Shown here in pieces: positions 34,473 to 39,746 of a stretch of 39,746 nt of DNA. Made by a program: the position numbers and the translations under genes. The notes below the pieces were generated by a model. It did no database searches. It was not told the origin of the DNA and was given only the letters and a program-made list of their open reading frames with translations. The stretch comes from an uncultured Desulfobulbaceae bacterium (GTDB taxonomy: Bacteria; Desulfobacterota; Desulfobulbia; Desulfobulbales; Desulfocapsaceae). Each line of letters starts with the position of its first letter. The stretch's first letter is position 1. The stretch spans positions 1 through 39,746 of the forward strand of contig CALENA010000143.1 of the NCBI GenBank assembly GCA_937910875.1, given 5' to 3'.

Positions 34473-34979
34473 ATGAATGGACTGAGTCAACTGACTGGTA
34501 CTCTTTCAGGGACTGCAGCATCCAGGAAGGCGAGGCTGCGAGGTCTGCATGAAACAGCTGGCTCTGATTTGACGGGGGCAGGTTCCCCTGCTGGAGAAGT
34601 CCTGATTTTTTCAAATGATGGGGGCGGGGCCCAGGGGGTATGTGAGGTCCTGGTGGAATATGGTGTGACCTGTCATGTCCTGGACTTTGGCGAGTCGGTT
34701 CAGGAGGCCCTCAGTGACCAGGTGCGGGGTATTTTCTTGATTGCCGGGAAGGTTTCGGAACAGACCCTGGGGGTGGTGGTCAAAATTGCCTCGGCCACTT
34801 CTCTGCCTCTGGTGGTTGCCGGGCCTGACTGGACCCGTTCCAAGGTGGTCAAGGCGGTCAAATACGGGGCCTGCGATATCCTGTTGACCCCAGCCTCTCC
34901 CGATGAGATCCGGGCCAAAGTGGAGGCCCATTTAGGTCTTTCCGTAATCTGTCCCGGTCTGTCAGGTTTGACAGGATAA
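34473..34979 (+). CDS. Receiver-like protein without phosphorylation site
   Basis: A 168-residue soluble protein. From about residue 42 the pattern of strands and helices is that of a response-regulator receiver: EVLIFSNDGGGAQGVCEVL, IFLIAG, LPLVVAGPDW, then GACDILLTPASPDEIRAKVEAHL. The phospho-acceptor Asp at the end of strand 3 is replaced (FLIAG), and the conserved Lys of the KP pair is Thr (TP), so it is a pseudo-receiver at best. The first 40 residues are Gly/Ala/Ser-rich and probably flexible. GAGAGG lies 5 bases before the ATG at 34473. It is convergent with the receiver-less sigma-54 activator gene. Confidence 0.65.
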   Translation: MNGLSQLTGTLSGTAASRKARLRGLHETAGSDLTGAGSPAGEVLIFSNDGGGAQGVCEVLVEYGVTCHVLDFGESVQEALSDQVRGIFLIAGKVSEQTLGVVVKIASATSLPLVVAGPDWTRSKVVKAVKYGACDILLTPASPDEIRAKVEAHLGLSVICPGLSGLTG

Positions 34980-35005
34980 CGGACCGTTGTTCCTGGAGAA
35001 AACCG

Positions 35006-36091
35006 TTATTCTTCCCAACTTCCAGTCAGGTCTTTCTTTTTGATTTTTTCCAGAAGGGTGGTCCGTTTCAGGCCCAGAAGCCGAGCGGCCTCTTTCTTGT
35101 TGCCCTCTGCCAGCTGCATGGCCCGGATGATCAGCTGGCTCTCAAATGCATTGATCAGGCCGTTGAAATCGATCACTTCTCCCTGCCATTTCTGTGGGTC
35201 TGTGCCGGAGCTGACAGGGCTGCCGGCTGCCATCTGGTTTGCCTGCAGGGAGGGAAGTTTCGGGGGCTGGTCTGGATCATATTCCTCCAGGATCTTTTCC
35301 GGCAGGTCATTCAGCTGGACCTCATGACCGGCAAAAAGAACGGACATGAACTGGACCAGATTTTCCAGTTCCCGGACATTGCCCCGCCAGTTGTAATTGA
35401 GCAGGGCCTCAAGGACCTGAGGTCCGAGGCTGAGGGGGGCCCGGTTACGCTGCCTGGCGTAACTGGCGATAAAGGTGTCCACCAGCAGAGGGATGTCTTC
35501 TTTTTTGTCGCGCAGGGGGGGGAGGGTCAGCGGGATCACGCTGAGTCGGTAATAGAGGTCCTCCCGAAAGGTTCCCTCTTCAACCTGGCGTTCCAGATTG
35601 CAGTGGGTGGCGGCAATGACTCGGATATTGACCGGGCAGGATTTAAGGCCGCCCACGGGCTCAAATTCTTTTTCCTGGAGGACACGTAAAAGCTTGGCCT
35701 GAAGGGTGGGCTTCATGTCGCCGATCTCATCCAGAAACAGGGTTCCATTATCGGCGTGTTGAATGCGGCCGATCTTGTGCTGGTTGGCTCCGGTAAAGGC
35801 CCCTTTGGTATAGCCGAACAGTTCACTCTCCAGCAGGTCATCGGGGATGGCCGCGCAGTTGACCGGGACAAAGTTCTGCTCTTTCCGCCTGCTCTGGGCA
35901 TGAATGGCCTTGGCCACCAGTTCTTTGCCAGTTCCTGATTCGCCACGCAGCAGGACGGTGGAAAAATCGTCATCGGCCACCATGGTGATCATCTCATAGA
36001 GGCGACGCATGGACGGACTTTGACCGATCAGACCGTGAAAGGTCGCCTGTTGCTCAGGATCGTGCTGGCAGATAATGACTGGGACAGGCAT
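35006..36091 (-). CDS. Sigma-54-dependent transcriptional activator without receiver domain (FleQ/FlrC-like)
   Basis: A 361-residue AAA+ bacterial enhancer-binding protein. After only about 18 residues the AAA+ domain starts ([18 protein letters not shown]), with Walker A GESGTGKE, the sigma-54-contacting loop GAFTGA, Walker [12 protein letters not shown], and the arginine-finger region [10 protein letters not shown] Fis-type helix-turn-helix closes the protein ([22 protein letters not shown]). There is no N-terminal regulatory domain, so activity must be controlled by level or by a partner. Together with the sigma-54 promoter of the flagellar block it is the natural candidate activator. Confidence 0.92.
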   Translation of the reverse strand: MPVPVIICQHDPEQQATFHGLIGQSPSMRRLYEMITMVADDDFSTVLLRGESGTGKELVAKAIHAQSRRKEQNFVPVNCAAIPDDLLESELFGYTKGAFTGANQHKIGRIQHADNGTLFLDEIGDMKPTLQAKLLRVLQEKEFEPVGGLKSCPVNIRVIAATHCNLERQVEEGTFREDLYYRLSVIPLTLPPLRDKKEDIPLLVDTFIASYARQRNRAPLSLGPQVLEALLNYNWRGNVRELENLVQFMSVLFAGHEVQLNDLPEKILEEYDPDQPPKLPSLQANQMAAGSPVSSGTDPQKWQGEVIDFNGLINAFESQLIIRAMQLAEGNKKEAARLLGLKRTTLLEKIKKKDLTGSWEE

Positions 36092-36326
36092 ATTGTGAAA
36101 AAAAGGGATTGTTTCAACCGACCAGAGGTTAAAGGGATTATTTTATGGATTTTGGAAAGAATACTATAAAGTGTTACCTAAATGAAGAAAAATAGTCAGA
36201 ATAATGAATTTAACACGTATTTCGTCCGGGGAGATATCTGGAAACATAGGGAACGGACCTGGGTCAGGGTGCTGAGAAGGGTCTTGCCCGAGTCATTTTT
36301 CAGGTCATTTATCCGAAAATTCTGTG

Positions 36327-36406
36327 GAGACCATCATTGGCCATGGTGGAGCAGTGAACTTTCATGGTTGATAGTGGTTGGCCATTTTGATTCAGCCATG
36401 CTGGTT
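36327..36406 (-). repeat. Dispersed 80-bp repeat, copy 2
   Basis: The reverse complement aligns without gaps to 5391-5470 with 12 mismatches. The shared frame encodes PAWLNQNGQPLSTMKV and MANDGL, then stops at GLHRIFG. It lies just upstream of the secreted nuclease gene in the opposite orientation. A plus-strand frame (36182-36436) that crosses it is not a convincing gene. Confidence 0.75.
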
Positions 36407-36432
36407 GATATGAGCGTCCATCGGAGATTGAT

Positions 36433-36966
36433 GTGAAAGGGCAGACAGGTTGGCCTGTGCCTGGTCGACGTCTGATATTTTGTCTGTTGGCCCTTCTGCT
36501 CTTTGTCTGGGGGCCTGTCGTGGTCATGGCCCAGGATGAATTGTTCGGGGTCGTGGTCAAGGTGGTGGACGGAGACTCGGTCATGGTTCGTGTCCAGAAA
36601 ACCTTTGTCCAGGTGCGGCTTTGGGGGATTGATACTCCGGAGTGGCGGCAGCCTTCATCTCAAGCGGCCAAGGCCTTTACCCGCAGCCGTCTGTTGAATC
36701 AGACCGTGCGCCTGGTCAGTCGGGACAAAGATCGTTACGGCCGTCTGGTGGCCCTGGTCTACAGTGGAGAGGTACTGGTTAATGGCGAGCTGGTTAAAGC
36801 AGGTCTTGCCTGGGTTCATGTCTATTATTGTCGTGAAGATCCCTTCTGTGATCAGTGGCGGCAGTGGGAGCGCGAGGCGAAAAAACAAGAGATTGGACTG
36901 TGGCAGGACCCTGAACCTATACCGCCCTGGATCTGGAAGCAGCGTCAGCAGAAGGGGAATGAGTGA
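36433..36966 (+). CDS. Secreted thermonuclease-like (SNase) nuclease
   Basis: A 177-residue protein. A signal peptide (about 1-34, with a hydrophobic core LIFCLLALLLFVWG and a VMA|QD cleavage-like site) is followed by a staphylococcal-nuclease OB-fold domain. VVKVVDGDSVMV, VRLWGIDTPEWRQ (Arg and acidic active-site residues) and DRYGRLVALVYSG (second catalytic Arg), then LVKAGLAWVHVYY, are the family landmarks. It is expected to act outside the cytoplasm as a Ca2+-dependent nuclease. The start is a GTG, with GGAG 6 bases upstream. Two cysteines near the end (CREDPFC) could form a disulfide. Confidence 0.9.
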   Translation: MKGQTGWPVPGRRLIFCLLALLLFVWGPVVVMAQDELFGVVVKVVDGDSVMVRVQKTFVQVRLWGIDTPEWRQPSSQAAKAFTRSRLLNQTVRLVSRDKDRYGRLVALVYSGEVLVNGELVKAGLAWVHVYYCREDPFCDQWRQWEREAKKQEIGLWQDPEPIPPWIWKQRQQKGNE

Positions 36967-37343
36967 ATGAGTTTTTGTAGTATTTACTGTTTTGATCTGT
37001 TGGATATTGATGTGTCAGTATTTTTTCGCTGGAAGTTCTTAGGAGTCTGGATGGAGAGAGAAGGTGATTTTAGCTGTAAGAAAGATTTGCGGGAAATTAA
37101 TAGACGTTATCAATGGATTTAATGATCAATTCGGGGTCTTGGTCATTTTTATCTAATAATGATCAGGTGTTAGGCTGCCTAGTAATGGTCGAAAATAGAT
37201 AGAAAAGGCAATGTGGGAGCTTTGAAGTGCTAACAAAAGAAAAAGGAAGTAATAGGGAGGGAAAAACAGTCCTGAGCCGGAGACGGTCAGGATCTGTCCA
37301 CTGAGTTGTGTGGGGAGTTTTCTGGTTCGTCGGGAATAACCGC
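36967..37343. other. Gene-free stretch
   Basis: About 380 bases between the convergent nuclease and MerR genes. I see no gene, tRNA or strong terminator hairpin. The short minus-strand frames in it have no family features. Confidence 0.5.
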
Positions 37344-37712
37344 TCAGGCAACATTCCTTTTTTTGATTGAGCCTGTGGTTACTGCATGTTGATTGATCTT
37401 TTTGGGAACCATGGTGTTGGACATAAAGGCCGAGCACTGTTTTCTCTTTTCAAATGCACAGTCGGTGATGTTCCAGCAGGGGGTGTATTGGAGTAATTTT
37501 TTAATGGCGGCGATGGAGACACCGTGTTGGTGAATCATTTCACGCAGACACTCGATCCATTTGATATCATCAAGAGTGAAATAACGCCATGAGCCCTTGC
37601 GGATCGGCGTGATCAGGCCTTCCTGTTCATAAATGCGCAGGGTGCGTGGGTGTACTTCCAGCATCTTGGCGGCAATTCCAATGGTAAAAATAGCTTTGTC
37701 TTCAGCGATCAT
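37344..37712 (-). CDS. MerR-family transcriptional regulator
   Basis: A 122-residue protein. The N-terminal winged helix-turn-helix of the MerR family is clear (FTIGIAAKMLEVHPRTLRIYEQEGLI, then RYFTLDDIKWIECLREMI), closest to the HspR-like subgroup. The C-terminal part has three cysteines (PCWNITDCAFEKRKQC) that could bind a metal or sense redox. GAGG lies 6 bases before the ATG. It is downstream of the NrfD-type gene on the same strand, separated by a strong hairpin. The target is unknown; the neighbouring membrane protein gene is a candidate. Confidence 0.88.
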   Translation of the reverse strand: MIAEDKAIFTIGIAAKMLEVHPRTLRIYEQEGLITPIRKGSWRYFTLDDIKWIECLREMIHQHGVSIAAIKKLLQYTPCWNITDCAFEKRKQCSAFMSNTMVPKKINQHAVTTGSIKKRNVA

Positions 37713-37734
37713 GGCTGGCCTCGTGTGCAGAGAG

Positions 37735-37764
37735 GGCTCGGGACATCCGGAGATGCCCCGAGCC
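37735..37764 (-). other. Strong intergenic hairpin without T tract
   Basis: Eight bases (GGCTCGGG) pair with CCCGAGCC, followed after one mismatch by CATC/GATG and a CGGA loop. No run of T follows on either strand. It lies between the NrfD-type stop and the merR start, so it may be a processing or 3'-end-stabilising element, or a regulator-binding palindrome. Confidence 0.6.
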
Positions 37765-37793
37765 GGAGAGTATCAGGTGAGAGTTTAATGGAA

Positions 37794-38975
37794 TCAGTGC
37801 GTGTCGTGTGATTTGAAGGCCTGGCCAAAGAAGCGTTCACCCAGAAGAAAGCCAAGACCGACAGTGCCGAGGCCACCGACGACCAGCAAATATTCGGCGA
37901 CTGAAGGTGAATATGACAGGTAGGTGGGCAGGTTGTCATAGCCAAGGTAGGCCGGAACCATCTGACCTGCGGAAACCAGATCGAAGCGGGAAAAAAACTG
38001 GCCGACCAGTACCATCAGGGCAGCAGTGGACATGGCCTGGATGGAGTTCAGGCGGCTCATCATCAGCAGGGCAAAGGGCAGGGCCAGTCCGATACCAATT
38101 TCAAAGATCCAGAAGTTGACGGACAGGGGGCCTTTGACCAGCGCATCGGCTGCCAGAACCATTTCCTCAGATCCGCAGTAGGCATTGACGAATTTCCAGA
38201 CAGTGGCAATGGTGACCAGGAACAGCATCAGACCCATGACCTTGCCGGCGGTCTGCATTCCTTTGAAGGTGTTGTCGTCCATCTTTTTGCTGCGGATTAA
38301 ATGGGCATAATGGGTGAACATGATAGTTGCAGCAGCGCCACAGAGAAATGCGCAGCCCAGGAAGTAGATGGGCAGTTGTGAACCGTACCAGAAGGGATGG
38401 GAGTTGAGAGAGGCAAAGACTGAGCCCAGGTTGCTGTTGGCTGATGCTTCAGCTACGGCACCGAGGACGCCGAGGGTAATAGCGGCGGAGTACTTTTTGG
38501 TCAGGATGAGGTAGAATTCAATAAACATGAAACCGACTGCCATGCCGTACAGGGTCCCCATCCACCAGATATTTGACGTCAGGTTGGGAAAAAATATGTT
38601 GCCGATGGGCATGCGCCAGGGGTTTTCGATCTCCAGACCGATGACAAAGAAGGCGCCCATGATTGCACAGATTGACATCCAGACCATGCGATTAGCCAAA
38701 GGGGCCAGGTTGTTGCCGCCGAAAATGTGGCTGATGGCGGCCAGGAGGCAGAGTCCGGTTGAGATGATGGCCAGGAAGGCATAAACGCCGATCAGCATGC
38801 CCCAGGGCATTTCGCGGGTGTTGGCGAACGCATGGTGATGACCGACATACTGGGCCCATGCGGCCGCGCCGACTCCGACGACCATCATGAGTCCACAGAG
38901 GAGCATCAGTTTGTTGACAAGTGGAGTGGCTACCCTTGGTTCAGAGGTGGCTGTGATCGAGAAAGTGTTGTTCAT
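37794..38975 (-). CDS. NrfD/PsrC-type quinone-interacting membrane protein
   Basis: A 393-residue integral membrane protein with about nine or ten hydrophobic helices and no soluble cofactor domain. It matches the NrfD/PsrC family: MPWGMLIGVYAFLAIISTGLCLL, WWMGTLYGMAVGFMFIEFYLI, FWYGSQLPIYFLGCAFLCGAA. Such subunits exchange electrons with menaquinone and are paired with iron-sulfur and molybdopterin or haem subunits in respiratory complexes. No partner subunit follows downstream; upstream there is only a possible small membrane protein before the window ends. It does not look like DsrP. AGGAGG precedes the ATG. The respiratory complex it serves is not identified. Confidence 0.85.
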   Translation of the reverse strand: MNNTFSITATSEPRVATPLVNKLMLLCGLMMVVGVGAAAWAQYVGHHHAFANTREMPWGMLIGVYAFLAIISTGLCLLAAISHIFGGNNLAPLANRMVWMSICAIMGAFFVIGLEIENPWRMPIGNIFFPNLTSNIWWMGTLYGMAVGFMFIEFYLILTKKYSAAITLGVLGAVAEASANSNLGSVFASLNSHPFWYGSQLPIYFLGCAFLCGAAATIMFTHYAHLIRSKKMDDNTFKGMQTAGKVMGLMLFLVTIATVWKFVNAYCGSEEMVLAADALVKGPLSVNFWIFEIGIGLALPFALLMMSRLNSIQAMSTAALMVLVGQFFSRFDLVSAGQMVPAYLGYDNLPTYLSYSPSVAEYLLVVGGLGTVGLGFLLGERFFGQAFKSHDTH

Positions 38976-39072
38976 TGGTTCCTCCTGGAAAATGGTTTGG
39001 GGGTGTGATATCCCTAATTATGAGTAACGTGTTTTATGGTCAGTTTCTGAACGCGGATTGTCCGGTCAGGGC

Positions 39073-39381
39073 TTAAAGTGACTGGGGCGGTGTGTTGCTC
39101 TGTAATGTCTTGCTGCTTAATTGGTAAACGGCCATCAGTGCAACAGGGGCAGCAAAAGGACCTGCCAGCAGAAAGAGGACAAAGGCGGCTGTGAACCAGA
39201 ATCCTTCGCTGAGTGAAACGGTGTGCGACTCAGTCCTGGTGAGTGCCAGGCTGATACTTTGGCTGTTGTGTCGATTGTTTTCTTTCATGGGAAGCTGTGG
39301 GTTTGTTTTTGAGGTCGTTGCTTGCTTTATACCCTTCAAAAGCAATCTCTGTGCCATATTGAGGTGTTCTTGGTCGGTCAT
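39073..39381 (-). CDS. Possible small membrane protein
   Basis: A frame of about 100 residues upstream of the NrfD-type gene on the same strand. The C-terminal half has one clear membrane segment (FWFTAAFVLFLLAGPFAAPVALMAVYQL), and the N-terminal half is polar. No family is recognised. Starts are possible at 39381 (ATG), 39357, 39288, or a TTG at 39435, and none has a good ribosome site. A cotranscribed accessory subunit is conceivable, but the evidence is only the membrane helix and position. Confidence 0.4.
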   Translation of the reverse strand: MTDQEHLNMAQRLLLKGIKQATTSKTNPQLPMKENNRHNSQSISLALTRTESHTVSLSEGFWFTAAFVLFLLAGPFAAPVALMAVYQLSSKTLQSNTPPQSL

Positions 39382-39746
39382 CTCAGTTGACTGGCCTAAT
39401 TGTCTGATAGAGCGTGAGAAGCACTGTTGTCTCAATGTATTTTGAATGATTCTTGAAGGTGCCTTGGTGTAGATATACTGTGATTGATGGCGTATTCTGC
39501 GTCTGGCTTGAAATTTGTGGGCGCAAAATGCTTCATTTCGTGCAGGTCTGTCTAACCATCTGGAAACAGAGTATAAAATTGATCGTGTCTGTCTGGTGAT
39601 GTGTTGAGCGTTGCTGTTTTGACTGCAGCGCGGATTTTGGAAATTGGAATGTTTTTGAGAAAGATATGTAATATCAGGATGTTGGCTCTGTGGGCGAGGG
39701 GGCGAGGGCGTGGAGTGCGTCTGTCAGGTGATGCGGGCACGGCTGT
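39382..39746. other. Gene-free stretch at the right edge
   Basis: I see no convincing gene, tRNA or terminator. The only open minus-strand frame (39552-39740) has no recognisable features. Confidence 0.45.

Noticed and set aside
36182-36436. A plus-strand 84-codon frame before the secreted nuclease
   Set aside because: It crosses the dispersed repeat in the antisense direction, has no ribosome site, and has no family resemblance.

Overview
The window looks like chromosome from a Desulfobacterota bacterium, most like the Desulfobulbales. This rests on gene content (tig-clpP-clpX-lon, phoH-ybeY-pdxJ, a PEP-synthase regulator, an NrfD-type membrane subunit, a sigma-54 flagellar block, a likely selenoprotein) and on codon use; it is inference, as no rRNA or taxonomic marker was compared. 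Most of the window is housekeeping sequence, interrupted by one recently duplicated cassette and one eroded flagellar locus.

Layout. 0.5-3.8 kb (minus strand): dCMP deaminase, an alpha/beta hydrolase, the manganese exporter MntP with a small membrane protein, and the bifunctional PEP-synthase kinase/phosphorylase. 4.0-11.4 kb (plus): a queuosine-tRNA mannosyltransferase-like enzyme, phosphoglycerate mutase GpmI, a cold-shock protein with terminator, and a nucleoside-phosphorylase-like protein overlapping a PAS histidine kinase. 11.4-19.3 kb: a 3,926-bp unit present twice in perfect head-to-tail tandem. Each unit holds hsdM, rhuM and an internal fragment of hsdR, with no hsdS and no recombinase. 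The units are bounded by three copies of a 60-bp direct repeat, and the outermost copy on the right is the 3' end of a small Cys-rich gene. 19.3-22.8 kb (minus): that Cys-rich gene, tRNA-Leu(TAA), an in-frame ybeY-pdxJ fusion, phoH, and a DsbA-like thioredoxin-fold protein whose first active-site Cys codon is TGA, followed by a SECIS-like hairpin.

23.1-29.6 kb (plus): a promoter with tRNA-Leu(TAG), the proteostasis block tig, clpP, clpX, lon, and a promoter-tRNA-Val-tRNA-Asp-terminator unit. 29.6-36.1 kb: a reduced flagellar locus. Intact reading frames remain for a short FliF-like protein, a FliG lacking its C-terminal domain, FliM, FliN and FlhG, transcribed from a near-consensus sigma-54 promoter. 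flhF, an fliR-like gene and an flhB-like C-terminal gene survive only as remnants, and the export genes normally lying between fliN and flhF are gone. A receiver-less sigma-54 activator and a receiver-like protein without the phosphorylation residues sit beside it. 36.4-39.4 kb: a secreted nuclease, a MerR regulator, an NrfD/PsrC-type membrane protein and a possible small membrane protein.

The strongest candidates for something new are the Sec-containing DsbA-like protein (22.37 kb), the tandem cassette with its gene-end direct repeats, the YbeY-PdxJ fusion, and the retained FliF-FliG-FliM-FliN set without export genes. An 80-bp dispersed repeat (85% identical copies at 5.4 and 36.3 kb, fragment at 2.9 kb) was also found.
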